Assembly: GCF_037975245.1 (NCBI RefSeq)
Contig: NC_092580.1
Span: 22,802,501-22,866,500, forward strand
Origin: Apostichopus japonicus
Taxonomy: Eukaryota > Echinodermata > Holothuroidea > Aspidochirotida > Stichopodidae
DNA: 64,000 bases
Direction of reading: 5' to 3'
Part shown: positions 1 through 13,977 of the stretch, in pieces
Layout of the letters: each line of letters starts with the position of its first letter
Position numbering within the stretch: position 1 is the first letter of the stretch
Position numbers and translations under genes: made by a program
Notes under the pieces: model-generated
The model's input: the letters and a program-made list of their open reading frames with translations, nothing else
The model's database searches: none
Told to the model about the DNA's origin: nothing

Positions 1-240
1 TACCATGGGAATTATACGATTCCTGTGAGAATTCTAAGCGTGAACCATTCCCATGAAAATTATGGAATTACCATAGGAAATATACCATTTTCCATTGACT
101 TCCTTAAGGAAATAACATTTCCCTATGGGAAGCTTGTTAACAAATCCCATGGGGTTTGATACATTCTCTTGGGAAAGGGATAATTCCTCATGGGATTTGC
201 TACTTGCTTATAGGAAGTGGACATTTCCTATAGGATGAGT
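1..240. repeat. Degenerate short repeat rich in CCCATGGGAA-like palindromes
   Basis: The first 240 bases carry many variants of a near-palindromic motif (TTCCCATGGGAA, CCATAGGAAA, CCCTATGGGAAG, CCCATGGGG, TTGGGAAAG, CTCATGGGA, CCTATAGGA) at irregular spacing of about 20-35 bases. No open frame or gene is visible. It looks like the eroded end of a short tandem repeat that begins before the window. Unit length cannot be fixed by eye. Confidence 0.4.
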
Positions 241-278
241 CATTTCCAACTGAATAACCTAGAATTCGCCGTGAATTG

Positions 279-571
279 CAGGCGCGTAGCCAGGAACTTG
301 CCAAGGGAGGGGCGAAACTGTAGAATCGGCACTGCAAACTATCTAAGCGTAGCGCCACCATGAGTTGGCGCGAAGCGTACAAGAAAAGTTTGGCTGAAAA
401 TGCCTCCCAGATCGCTGGAAATGGCACTTCCCAAGCCTTGTAAGTTGCATCTTAGCATTTTCTCTTTTGAAAATACTAGCGATATCATAAAAACATTTAA
501 TTTTTTTTTTAAATATGCTCAAGGGGGAGCGGCTGCCCCCTTCGCCCCCCCCCCCCTTGGCTACGCGCCTG
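279..571 (-). mobile_element. hAT-like miniature element, family A (intact, 293 bp)
   Basis: The element starts CAGGCGCGTAGCCAGG and ends CTTGGCTACGCGCCTG, a terminal inverted repeat. It is flanked by a perfect 8-bp duplication GTGAATTG (271-278 and 572-579). An 8-bp target duplication with CAG..CTG ends is typical of the hAT superfamily. There is no transposase, so it is non-autonomous. It contains a C-run hairpin at one end and, at about 338-440 in minus orientation, the ~105 bp module shared with other families in this window. A close relative is at 46391-46688. Confidence 0.88.
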
Positions 572-579
572 GTGAATTG

Positions 580-3500
580 AATACCTAGTTGAAAAAGTGA
601 AGAACCAAGAAACGTACTATACGTACAGCTGCAACTGTGACTTTACTTTAACGGTTGACCTTTGATTTCATGCCAGAGATATGATCAAGGGACTGACTGA
701 ATTAATTAACAGGCGAATTAAGTCGAGAGTTCGTCGCTGTTTTTTTTTATTTTGTCTCCCTCTTGCAAGATGAAATTATCTTGAACAAAGCTTGTAATTG
801 TTTACTTTTTAATAGCTTCGTTTCCTAATGCTTTTCCGATTTCTGCTATATGTTTGAATGTCACGCCGCTGCACGCCTTTGAGCTGACATCATTAAAAAC
901 TCAAGTATATGTATCATCAAAAAGACAAAAGAAACAAAAACAAACCTTGAAAGACGCCATTTTGATACGACCCTCTCCTTACACAATTCGCCCTTCATTG
1001 ACAACAGCAACGTCTGTTTCTCATGTCAATCATACGGAATCGTAATAAATAAAGTAGTAGTCGTGCGATATATTCGCATGCGCAGAATGGTTACCCCCCC
1101 CCCCCCAAACCATTTCCCGTGGCTTTGGTTTAACAGACTGAAAGCATTACCAACTGTATACTGTTGTCCACAGTGAGGCACGGTCTTTCATAAATTATAA
1201 TTAGCAGTACTGGCAACAACTGAATATTTGTTATTTTATAGTATATCGTGCTTACTTTTTTCACTGAAGTTTAAAAACCGAAAATATTGTTCATAGATAT
1301 AAATTTCTGAGATTAAAAGCAATGAGTATTTAATTGAGCAAATATTTTATTAAGGAAATTTTGTACGTATAAAGCTCTGATATGTTTGAAATAAAAACAA
1401 ATTTAGTTATCATTATGTTAATAGTACGCAAGTAGACTGTTTTTTTTTTAATGATTTCGTGAAGTAGCCTATGTAATGTTTTACAATATCGTAATGTTGT
1501 GATAGGAAGACATATCACGGCAGTGGATTGAAACCACAGAGGCAATCGCCGGGCCTCTATTCAGAGAGAGCCATAAAAAAGATCCAATATACCCTATTGT
1601 ATTCAAGACTTTTTACCTCTTAAATTGAAAATTGCAGGGGTCTTCTTTATAAAACTTACTTCATTATCTTACCGTTCTTTATTGTCTATATATGCCGCAT
1701 AATGCATCACTTCACGTCTAAACTATTTTTGATTTTTTTCCTCATCCCTAATATTTATTTATTTGTCTATACAGCCCGTCCATAAGGTTCATATACCCCT
1801 AAACGTAAATCATTCGGGGAAAATTCTAAATCTAAAATATATTTATTTGAGTTATAATGTGTTAGTCCACACGTGTTTCAGAGAGGAGGAGGGCGGCGTG
1901 AGGCAGTTGCGCCGAAGACAGCGAAATTGTGTTCCGTATATACACAAACGGTGAACCCTCGTATTATGGTATACACAGTTTATGGTTTTGGCATTCAGAG
2001 AAATTTAATATGCTTGTTTCGAGTTTCTTTCCTCCTTTCAAGAATGATTTTGTTCCATTTTTCAGTTTACTAATTCTTCCTCTTCTCACGCAGAGAAACT
2101 ATATATATTCCTTCACCGCTCTTCGTTTGTCAATCAAAGCTCAATTCTTCACACCGATCTTCCCGGATAGATCTGTTGTTATTTTATCCACTGAAGTTAT
2201 AGATATCAAAAAGCGCAAAACAAACTAATCAATGAAGCCCGTATTACTAACTGACGTTTGTCTTTTATATTTCTGTCGCTTCTTTCTTCCTTAAAGCTTT
2301 CTACAAAAGACACATAACAGTCAATGCCCTCGATCTCCTTGTGAAAAGCAATGATGTTTTTTTTTTCTACCAATCGATCCCAGTCAGAGATTTGCCTTTA
2401 AGTCTAATATTTCTTGCTAGATCATATCCATTACGATTCGACGCACACGCTTATAATCCTTATATATTTGATTACGTCAGCATCGAACCCCTTCTGTATA
2501 AACTAGTGAGGCATTTTCCATGGCATTGACCAAGAATCCTGAACACATCTGAAATAATAATAAAAAACGAGGGTATACTTTGTTTTCAAGGAGTATGTAG
2601 CTGGAAATTTAATCTCTGTTAGTTAGTGAACATTGATGACGTCATTGTTACATGTACGTCACGTGTCACACTGCACATATACCTAAATATCTGTTTTCGG
2701 GTGATTTCTGACGCTGGTGATTACCTAACTAGGGTGCGTGGGTTTGTTATTCAAGAATCTGGCCGAGTTCGCAACTTATAAGGTCCCTTGGCGCGCAAAT
2801 GCATAAATCAAATAAAAAGTAAATAAATTTACCTTAAACACAACATTATCTTAGCGTTTTCTACGCAAAACCACAACATATGTTTCTACCTAAACACGAT
2901 ACTATCATGCTCTTTATCCTAATCTAATTTTAAGTATAGGGCTTTTTCGTTGTAAAACATGAAGAGGACTCCATGTTCGCACGAATCATTCGACTATTAT
3001 GTGGGCAGTTGAAAATATTTATGTAATCTTGGACTGATGATACGAAAACCAGGTACTTTAAAATACATGATGTATACTAAAAATATTATTTAATACAGTA
3101 AAATACAAGTACCCAAAGGTAACCTTTAAAGAAGAATTGATAATCAATGTATACAATGGTTTCGAAAAATAGGCACTAAAATAAACATGGGCCATCTTTC
3201 ACCAGCCGTAAATTTGCTACGTTTTCTGCACTTTCTACATGTTTAGGCGTATAATTCTTTGAAATCGTCGTAATGTATATACCACCGATAAATTAACATA
3301 TTTCAAGAAAAATAAAAGTTTCGATTCGTTGCATCGCTTAGCTAATTTGACTCAAAACTGTCGTAAAACAAATAACTGTCGATGAACAACCATATATTGT
3401 CCATGAAGGATATAAAAAATCTTTGGGTAGGGAATGTCTGCCACTATATTACTTTGCCTGTCATCTTTTGATTTATTCCATTATTCCAAGACTGGGCTTA

Positions 3501-6500
3501 ATTATGTTCGATTGCAAGGAATATTTTTGCAGATATTTTATAAATTTATCACCTGTCTTTAATCTTTACCGTTTCTGCTATATCGTCCTTATTCACTATT
3601 AAATATTGATTATTTTTGCATTGACATGAAAAAGCCTTTGGCGATTATTCGCCATGATCAAAATACATGCAGGAATGCTGCCTTTACCTAGTATTCATCC
3701 ATAGAAGATGACAAATACATTTGAAATTGACCTAAACGTAGAGAGAGAGAGCGTGGGCAAAGGTGCAACTAACTGGAAGGGAAGTTGTTATAACTATGAA
3801 GCAACTGCGATAGTTTAGTACTATTGTGTGAGTAATTCCTACTCTTAACAATTTCAAAAGATGAGGACTTTTAGACTCATCTATTGTTTCCGAACTCCGA
3901 CCTTCCAGAAGCTATTTACAAAGTTCAGTAGCCTAAGAATCGCTAAATATATATAAGTGAAAGGAATACTAATACCAACTGCAGGTGAATACACAACATT
4001 ACATGCTTCTCTTCTAAGCCAATATATATATACAAAGATACAAATACCATCTTTGTTAGGCGGGAGCAATCAATTTCTTCTACGACGTATGGGTGTCGAT
4101 AATGGAACAGCTTTTTTGAAAGCAAATATTGCCCTTTTGCATACTTGACTCAGTCGAGAGAAGCAAACCGATAACAGTAATGTATCAGGGTTATTTTTTT
4201 TCTTGTAATAATGGCTATTAAATATTTTGGTTTGTTTCTGTGTAAAAATATCAATTATTATATATATATCTGAGATCGTTCACCATACCCTCTTCCGCCA
4301 AGGCTAATGTGCAACATATATGATTATGAAAGACACAATAAAAAATTGTACAAACAAATATCGCGTGATGTTTCCGAAAGTTCTGTGAAGAGTTTGCTCA
4401 GTTAATGTCACCACGTTAACTCGCAAGTTAGTTTTAAACCTTTATGGTCATTTTAGCCAATACTATCCTAACAATTTGTGTGTCATTTATTGTATATAGG
4501 CTCTTTGGAGGTCAACACAAGGTCCGAAGATTTTCATGCTTCACAAATTGCTGAATCTTGCCAAAGAACTGTTTTTTTTTTAATGAAGGTACTGAATCTC
4601 CATATGTTTCTCAGACACAAAGGAATGTTAAAATAAGACAATTAAGTATCTTAGTGAGGAGAAGCAGTTTGAGGCGGCAATGAGAGTCAATGATTGTTAA
4701 TAATTAAGGTGGAGCATGGGATAACCATTCATTATCTTAATATACTCCTATGTGGGGGAGGGGTGTGTGAGGGATATACTGATGTACTTTATTTTAGTGC
4801 TACAACAGCGGTTGAACACCTGCACGAGAGAGTGCGTGATGATAATACGTTGTTACTACGTGTAAGATTTATGAGTCATCGCAGTATAAAGAATTTATAT
4901 AGGAAACAAATTTGCTGTACACTCGTGTGAGTATTATGTTTGACCTTATCAGTAACTAAAACACGCACATCCGCAATTGGAATGATTATAGTGGCATACC
5001 TTATATAAAGTACAAATGTGCTCCTTCAGGGAAATTGTCAAAGGCACAGGAAAACATCTTTTTTCTTCGATTAGTTTCCAAACTCGATTTGGTTGCGGCT
5101 TTACGATGTGATTGTTGTAGTACATCGATCATTGTAACTACTGTGGTGCGAATGTTGGAAAATCTGAGACGAATTAAGAGCAAGTAATGCCTAAGGAGCA
5201 GTGGAGGGAATGCCATGAGTAAATGGGCTAACAATGAGGAACAATTCGGTTATCCGTCGCTAGAAATCTACATGCTCACAGCACATGATCATTCAACGAG
5301 GGTAGCATTTACCATTAACGCGGACCTCTACAGGCCCTAAGAGGCAAAATAAAACTGAGATGAATTATTGTATGGGTCATTCAGTTTCCATCTGAATTGG
5401 CAGTGGCGTGCGCAAAGGATGACGATGGAGGGTGGCTCCCCCTCCCCCCCCCCCAGGCTCACATCGTACAGTCTCGTTGAGAAATGTTCAGCCGTTCTTT
5501 CTTTTTCAAAATTCAAAAGTATTTATTAGGACATCTTTATTCGTTTAGTCCTAATTTATAGTCTAAATATGCCTCAGAGTGCGCCATTAGACATCTAAAC
5601 TTTGAATTTCTTTTCTGAGGGAGTACACCAGAGTAACAACTCTTGCTTCCTGAACAGGAAACGTTAGCCTTTATATCCAGTTATTCTTTTCAACACATAA
5701 GATACATTACGATACATTAAAATTATGAGTAATGGTTCCTGTATCCTGTTGCATGTTTATCTCATTCCATATACATTTAAGAAAAAAACATGTTATTATA
5801 GAATTGATATATTTTGTTTCCTGTCTCGAATTTCGACATTTTGATAAATTCTCCAGAGAAATCTTTAGCTGCGTAAAAGCACAAAGGCAAGGGTGGGGGT
5901 GGGGCGCAGGAACAGGTGGAGCTTGGATTAGTCTTGCATGCATGACTAATATATTCTATTAATGACAACTGCTTTGATAGATCGAGGGAATAATAAGGTG
6001 CAAAAATGGTAAAAGGTAAAGGCATGCTTCTTAAAATAGATTTCACCAGGCGTACGGTTAATGACTGATCCAGTAGTATAGCAACTGATATTACATTTAA
6101 GGGGGCGGGGGAGTCTAGTTCATCATCACAAGCATGTCTTAAACATGATGATTATACTGTGGTTATTGTTTATTACTCCTCTATGCTCAAGACCAACATT
6201 TATTAAATGTATTTTATCTCCCCCCCCCTTCCCATTCCCCAAGCGTTACAGATGCATGCAGGCTATAGAGATTCGAATATAGTTAACTTTTTCCATTAAG
6301 TGGCGTTCACAACTTCAAGAAGATCACATTTAAAATATTGGCCCCTATTGTGAAGGCTGTATGGAATCCTGTTCCATCTTCATCTTCTTCTTTTACTTCT
6401 TCTGCTAATTCTTATTCTTTAAAGTCGATGAATACTGAATAACAGTCTCTTACAAAGTTAAAACAATTCCCCTATAATATTGATTACGACAAACCGTGAC

Positions 6501-9500
6501 TTTGCATAAATGTGTATGGTATGAAAATTGCAAAACATGTTTCAGAGTTGATTGATAAGTTACATTTTACACGGAGGCTGATACACATGTTAAGCGTAAA
6601 AACATATGACATGTAGATATGTTTCATTTATAAGTAATGAATATTTAATTCTGAAGAGTATAGGGTATACAGGACATGTAGAAGTAGAGTATACCTTTGT
6701 ATGAACGAAGAATCGGGCGAAATGTATACAATATATATATGCTTCATAAACATAGTCTATAGTTGTCAATTGAGTGATTGTCAGGAAAATATATATAAAT
6801 AGGCTAGCAGAATATTCCACCGATATTAAAATCTGGTTCAATTAACCTGGTATGCTTTTTCTAACATTTTAATTTTCATCTTCCAAAGATTGTTTACAAC
6901 ATATGTAATGGCATTTTGAGTTATAATAAACATTATAACTTAACAACCCTAACGGGTTAGTGAATTTCAATACTCAGTTTGCAATTTTTGCGGTTAAACT
7001 AGTCTTGAGTGGTTATTTAGGTTTTGGTCACCAGCAGTCTCCGGTAAACAATAGTACATTACCTGAATGCATTCTCCAACACGACCCTTCCCATCGTGAC
7101 CTTCCCCTAGCCCCTCCCTCCCTCCCAAAAATGAAATTATGAGTCCATCTCCCTCCCGACGAGAATATTTGACCTTCCTTGAATTGAAAAGTTGGTTTTA
7201 CGCTTCTCTCTCATTATAATATCCAATTGTGGTCATGACTCAAAAAGTAGTATAGAAGAAATGTCCATTTAGAAGTAAGTTAACAACGGAGTAATTTAAC
7301 TCGGCCATATATAAGTAACGTCCACCGCCGCGTTTGGTACACAACCATTCAATATATGGAAGGGAACAACAGAAGATAGATGGAATGTCAGGAAACCGAG
7401 ACTGGCGAAGTATGAATCAGACTTCTCTCTCCATATATTGAATCCATTCTGCAACGTCTTCATTCTGCAGGGCAAGAAAGTACAAGAAACAAAAGAAAAA
7501 TGTTCAAATAAGACAAACTTGATATTATTGGACGGTCTAAATTGATTTTCTTTCCCCTTCAGAATTATCAAAGAATGTAGATTTGGGGAAATAATGTAAA
7601 ATATTAACAATGGCCTAATTCAGGTTTAATCATAGGCAGAATAATTTTCATTTATGTGCAAATAGTACAGCTTATTGTATTATACTTCTACGAAATTAGA
7701 AACGTATGCAAATTTCTTTCTGTAATACGCCATGTAAAGCGTACAACCAAAGAGAGAGGTGGGGTATTTAGTGGGACGTAAGACTGAAAGCAAAAGCTGG
7801 TTTCAAATGAAGCAGATATATGCTTTAATGAACCACTTTTAAACGTAACGGGAAAATACAGAGTTTAGCAAGTTATACCGTAACGTATAACTTGTGAAGT
7901 AATGCATAGGCATATAATGTATTGTAGTTTTGAGTACTTTCTTGATTTGTTTTCGTTCGTCATTTATGCGCCATTGTTAAAAAAAACTTACACATAATAT
8001 CTACAAAAATTAATAAGTTTTCATTTTACTGTAAAGACAGCTATTTGTGTTTGGTAACAAATTCCCGGCATTATATTATAACTTGATTTTTGCACATAGG
8101 CCTATATATGATGAATAATTTACATAAAACGTTTGTATGACAGAGTATAAAATCCTCTTGTGATTAGTTTTTGTCTGCACAGGATCTGTCAACAACAATA
8201 ACAACAACAATATTTTATCACAAAGTACACTATATTTGAGCGGTATTTGTGTAATCTCACTGATTCTGAGAATTTCGTCTCTATGCAGTTTATACATTAC
8301 CATTAAATACTTACCGTACTCTATAGAAACAAACCGTACACATCTTTGAAATGTTCGGCTTTTCAACATTTTCAACATCAACGCATAAAGTAGCAAATTT
8401 TTGCATCCGTGCATGTTTATATATTACTTAATGTTCTTTTAACAGAGGCCAATTTCCTTTACATAAGAAACACGCATTTCATGACTCATTAATTACAGTA
8501 CTAAGTATCTAGAGATCAGTTTGGTTTGCGGAACAAGAAGCCAAGCGGAGCAGATCAGAACTAAACAAAGAAAACACACGTACTGCTTGATGAGAAATGA
8601 CAAAAGCGAACTAAAACATATCAATCATTTTGAGTCTGGTCTCAAATTGAAAACAACTCTTGTATGAATGCATTTACTGAGCAGAAAAAGGCTTTGGGGT
8701 CGAGTTTTGGGTGTTTTCAATCCTTTGCATATATGTCATGAAACCTATACCCATAAAGTTCATAATTTACTATAGGTGACTTTCTCTTAGTCAAAATGGA
8801 GGTATACCTTTATGAGCTGTTTGGGTCAAACAATTTTGGCCAACAATTGGCTGTATGTAAAGCAACTATAATACTGAAGTGTATACATTGTAGGAAAACC
8901 GCGCGGGTAATGCATTGTTAAGACATCATTCGTACCTTTCGATTGATATATTATTTTCTATATCCTGCAAATTTGAAACGTAATATTTTGGGAACCCACT
9001 AATTCGACGACCATGGGGCGAGGCCCATTCGGCCGAATGAAATCCGACCATTTAAATAGTGAAGAAATACTTTTGAAATATCCTTCTTACATTTTGCTAT
9101 TACTAATACTGATTTGACAAAAGCTCTCGACTATACGGTAGTTAAATTTATTCGATTGAACACATTAATTATAGTTAACGTTTCATTTGGTGCAAACAAG
9201 AGACCGTTTGTTTTGTTCAAATAACAAACTGGTTCTGTGTGCTACTTGGTAAAGCTGTGGTCAAATTAGCGGGATCAAAGGCAAAGGAGATGATTTCCTT
9301 GAAAAAAGCTTTCGAGATTAGCAATCATATGGAACTTATAAGCTTAGAACATCCATATAACTGGCAGAGTGTCAAAAAGCCTGATGTATCCTACATTTAA
9401 AGGGATTTAAAAAGAACACCCGCATAGTTTTGTAACAGTTCTTATACGATTTGTCTCATGGAAAGAAAATGAGAATTCTAAAGGAACAAATAACACAAAA

Positions 9501-11280
9501 GAAAGAATTTATCGGTCATAATGACACCTTAGTTAAGTCTGGTGAAAGAAAAAAAACATTAAGAAGAACTCTAGTCTTTTAAATGAGGATAACTGACACC
9601 TCTATATAGAGTTTCACAGAGACTTATTTTTATCAACGTAGTTCATTCTTCTTAAGCAGAGGCGTCATCCGGCTATACGTCATAGACATTAAACAAACAT
9701 TTATTGTTAAGATCATACTATGTATGAACTAAATTCCAACAACAAAAAAGAATATCCTGAAAAAGCAAAAACGAAAAAGAGAAAAAAGGTTAAAACGTGT
9801 TTTCTGCACTCTATATGACTTTGCAGTGTGCGTGTCAAATTGATACAAATTAAAGACAAAAAACCAAAACAAGTTCATCTTCTTTTGATAAGCGTTTTTC
9901 CCCCTTTTGTATATAACCGGTAATTTATAGAATACAACAATATATACAATGACATTTGCTATTAATTTTACTCCTTTTACGTAAATCGTCAGTCTCAGCA
10001 TGTTTTTCATTTGTTACAGAAGATTGACGGGGGTGTTTGACGAACAATTAAATTCGATATAAAATGTATTTACCATTTGTTGTTCTGCTTTCACAATTGA
10101 ATGTTTCAATGGAATGTCAAGCTACTTTTCTTTGTGTTATAGACATGACAATTTCTAAGCAATTACGCGCATTTGTACGTCTTGGTGCTATCATGCGAAG
10201 CTTTACATTATAGGCTTATTTTAGTCGTTTCCATTATTTTACTTTGCGTTATTAGTTGCCTATTTTAATTCATTTATAATCTTGCTACATGTTAGTTCTT
10301 ACATTCAAAATTATAATTGAATTATGAATGTTAATGTTAATCCATTGTTTTATAAATTCGAATAACTCAAGTAGCATAAGTTTTCTTTTAACTTCATATC
10401 AACAACAGAACAACCCGACCTGCTTTCAAACTTGTCCATGGCAAACTTGTAACACATTGTAAACAGCCATTTGACGTCATAAATGTCTTATGTTTTCCCA
10501 ACGAGTCTATTTTTGAGGAACTGCCCCAAATCTGTGTATTAGACTTCATTGTCCAGTCATTCTCATTGATTAACCCTCGGCTGTTTATAGGGTCATTTCT
10601 CAACAAAAAAACTAATAGTGTTATAAAACAACAACTTGGATTGATAACAGTGTTTCTGAACAGTCTATACAACATATCTAAATTAATATGTGCCTACGTT
10701 CATCCGTTAAACTATACTAATTACCATTCGTGCTTAATCAGTTGACTAACATTATGTTTCGCATAACACTTGCAGTATCTTAAAAACAAATTAAATGAAG
10801 CAACAAAAGCAACAGTCATAGCAACAGAACATATTACGAAATAAAAGTTAATTTGAAACGAACTAACTCGGGATAATATTTTCTTTTCTATCCGCAAATT
10901 GCAAGTCATATTAAGTTAATATTGGCAAAGAGCCGTGCACGTCAGATATCTGGCAGGTGAAACAGTGTGAGTTTACTCTGTAATTGAATAACATTTTACT
11001 TTTTATTAGTGATACTGAATAGTTACAATGCAAAAGCTACAATAAAAATTTGTTAAGCAAATGTTTGCGCCACAATTCTTTTTGAAAGATCAACAGAAGT
11101 TATTGAGTCATAATATTTGCATTGATTAAGCAAACTACGTTTTCTTATGGATACTTACTAATACAGAAACTTTCACTTGTACCCTCTTTCTTAGTCATTT
11201 CAAAAGAGTAACAAATCCTTATATGTGAGATTCAAATACTAGGATGACTGTCTGAAGAGGCAATTTCCAGTCTTTCTGAT
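580..11280. other. Long stretch without a supportable gene
   Basis: I see no gene here. Open frames are short (at most ~110 codons), without recognisable domains or splice context. Scattered content: C/G homopolymers (for example 1094-1106, 5446-5455), short poly-T runs, and one solo transposon end at 5401. At 7464, minus strand, a strong acceptor-like tract (pyrimidine-rich, then CCCTGCAG) precedes a 15-codon open stretch reading NEDVAEWIQYMEREV and then a stop. This could be an orphan terminal exon but has no partner I can identify. Confidence 0.6.
5401..5455 (+). mobile_element. Solo transposon end, family F (CAGTGGCGTGCGCAAAGG)
   Basis: The sequence CAGTGGCGTGCGCAAAGG followed by a C-run looks like the left terminus of a hAT-like miniature element. 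A near-identical end is at 20575, and the inverted end (GCGCACGCCACTG) is at 62413-62425. No matching right end or target duplication is visible nearby, so this is a truncated copy or an unrecognised full one. Confidence 0.4.
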
Positions 11281-11288
11281 AAATTATA

Positions 11289-11895
<607 letters not shown>

Positions 11896-11899
11896 AAAT

Positions 11900-12640
11900 G
11901 ATGATGATAATGATAATAGCAATAATGGTGACAACAATTTGTTCTTCAAATCAAGGACTCGTTCGGGGAATCACTTCTCATTCTGTTTTAATAAAGTGGT
12001 TTAATAAAGTATTTAACAAGGCAACATTAGCATCGTTAGTTAATAACTGTAAGAATACATGTTGTGAGTTTGCAAAGCAAATGATAAGTATATTACTGAT
12101 TAGGAAGACCAATTTGCAGAGGACCAGAAATGAATTATACGCATGATCCTTTTTTGAAAAATATTAAGTAATAATTGCAATTAAATGAATGTAATTTTGA
12201 TGAAACGACCCCTTAATAACTGCATGGATTATTTTCTTAATGGATGGTTAAGCTTAATTTGGTGGAACGTTTAGATCAAATTATTTATAAAGAGGTTAAC
12301 TTCATGTTGGTTACAACACTGCATGCTGGAGATTAGCCAAGCATTTGACCGATTTTTCTTGGAAACTTGTAAATTAAATAGTCTGCTTGAAAGCATTTGC
12401 GTCTTTTCACGCGCTTATTGCGTTTAAACTCCATAAATTAAAAACATTACGAATTCATATAATTACGCAATAATTCAGTTATAAGAAAAATCAATTGAAT
12501 TTACCGATCAGAGGAAAACGTCTTATTGCATGTGGTATTGTCAATTCGTATTTTTTAGTTAACTTGAAAGCAATTTCACGTTCTTTTAATATCCGAATAC
12601 AACATATTCGCCATGTTATGTCACATGCAAATGCATTACA
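11900..12640. other. No feature seen
   Basis: AT-rich unique-looking sequence between the ATG array and the next transposon. It has only short open frames and no recognisable motif. Confidence 0.5.
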
Positions 12641-12652
12641 TCGCTCCCTGCT

Positions 12653-13741
12653 CAGTGGCGGCGGAACCGGGGGGGGGCTTGGGGGGGCTCAGCCCCCCCA
12701 ATGAAAAAGTTGAGGGGGCAAATGCATGATAAGCCCCCCCAATAATTACCAAGGCTCCGAAACGTGCATCTGCCCATTTTTCAATGCATACTTGTCGATC
12801 TGTCTGATGCACACGTATACTATATAGGTGTAATGATTTTAGTAATTGCTGGGGGACCCTCGGCCCGTCCCCTGGCTATAGACCACATTGTCACCCCAAC
12901 CGCGTCTTCACGCCCCGTGAAAAGTGGAAGCAGTTAGTGTGAGTATACCAGTAAGCGTAACACAACTTCGTCTTAGGCCAATGACTTGCCTCATTTCAGC
13001 CAGTTCTCCAACATCCCCTTACTTAGTGGCGGAGCGTCCATATATACAGTCAGGGGCGGATGCCCCCCCCCCCCTGACAGACTCAAATGGACTGCTGGCG
13101 CCCTTTTACTATACTTTTTACTTATTCGCTATTACTGACTATTTTATTGCGCTCTCATATACCTATTGACATTTGTCATATTCTGTTGGTGTAATTTTCC
13201 GACAAAATGGCGACGACACCTATTTATTCTCCGTTTATCTGCAAATTAGCAAGGCCCGGAAAGGGTCATTTCCTGCAATCTAGGGAGTATCTTTACTCAA
13301 AATTTTTCTGTACGCTCCGCGCCAACCTGTGGTGGCGCTCCGCTTAGATAGTGTCGAAAGCGCCCCTACAGACCATTCTTGCCCCCCCGTCTCCCCGACC
13401 AATACCCCTAGCTCCGCCACTGCTCTTACTACACTCAAAAACGTCTTTGCGAGTACACTACGAGTATAATAGCTACTCTCTTAAAACACCATCGAATATA
13501 CAAATTACAATGTTTTTACAGACTTTTACGTGCAATCTGAGAAATTGCAGACTTGAGACCCATATTTTAGGGCTAGGTATTCGCATCATAAAACACACGG
13601 GAAGTGCCGTTTCCGGCCATCTGGGGGTTTGAAATAACCCAAAATTTTCTTGTACGCTCCGCGCCAACCGATGGTGGCGCTCCGCTTAGATAGTCTCCAC
13701 ACATTAGCCCCCCCAATAATTTTTCCGTTCCGCCGCGCCTG
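12653..13741 (+). mobile_element. hAT-like element, family D, hosting a nested element (1,089 bp)
   Basis: The ends are CAGTGGCGGCGGAACCGG and, inverted, CCGTTCCGCCGCGCCTG. They are flanked by a perfect 8-bp duplication TCCCTGCT (12645-12652 and 13742-13749). Directly inside the left end lies a G-run/C-run hairpin (GGGGGGCTTGGGGGGCTCAG then CCCCCC). Near the right end is a copy of the shared module (~13595-13693). A second element (13024-13422) is inserted in it. No transposase is present. It ends ~240 bp from the stop of the secreted-precursor gene. Confidence 0.88.
13024..13422 (+). mobile_element. hAT-like miniature element, family C copy 1 (nested)
   Basis: The left end TAGTGGCGGAGCGTCC (first base diverged from C) and right end GCTCCGCCACTG form an inverted repeat. 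The flanking octamers are CCCTTACT and CTCTTACT, a 7 of 8 duplication, so this copy is somewhat old. It shares its body with 21776-22158 and 23456-23839, including the C-run after GGGGCGGATG and the ~105 bp module at ~13240-13350. It lies inside the family D element, so it inserted later than that element. Confidence 0.82.
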
Positions 13742-13977
13742 TCCCTGCTATATATGCAAATAGCAAGATTTTCGCTTTGAAAGACTATTATAATCTCTCT
13801 AAAACAAACCATAGCCTATTTGGGTATCTATCATGCTATATGTTATAAATGCCAGACCCGGACAAACTTACAATAACTTCTGCTAAAGTCTTTGCGTACA
13901 AGCGGACACATAAATCTGCAAAAAAAAAAAAAAAACTGAAGAAGTTTGTATTACTAATTTGAGACTTACATGCAATA

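Noticed and set aside
200-590. Recurring short frames with the residues YASRQLMVALRLDS
   Set aside because: They are translations of the shared transposon module, seen at many sites with different frames and stops; not a protein.
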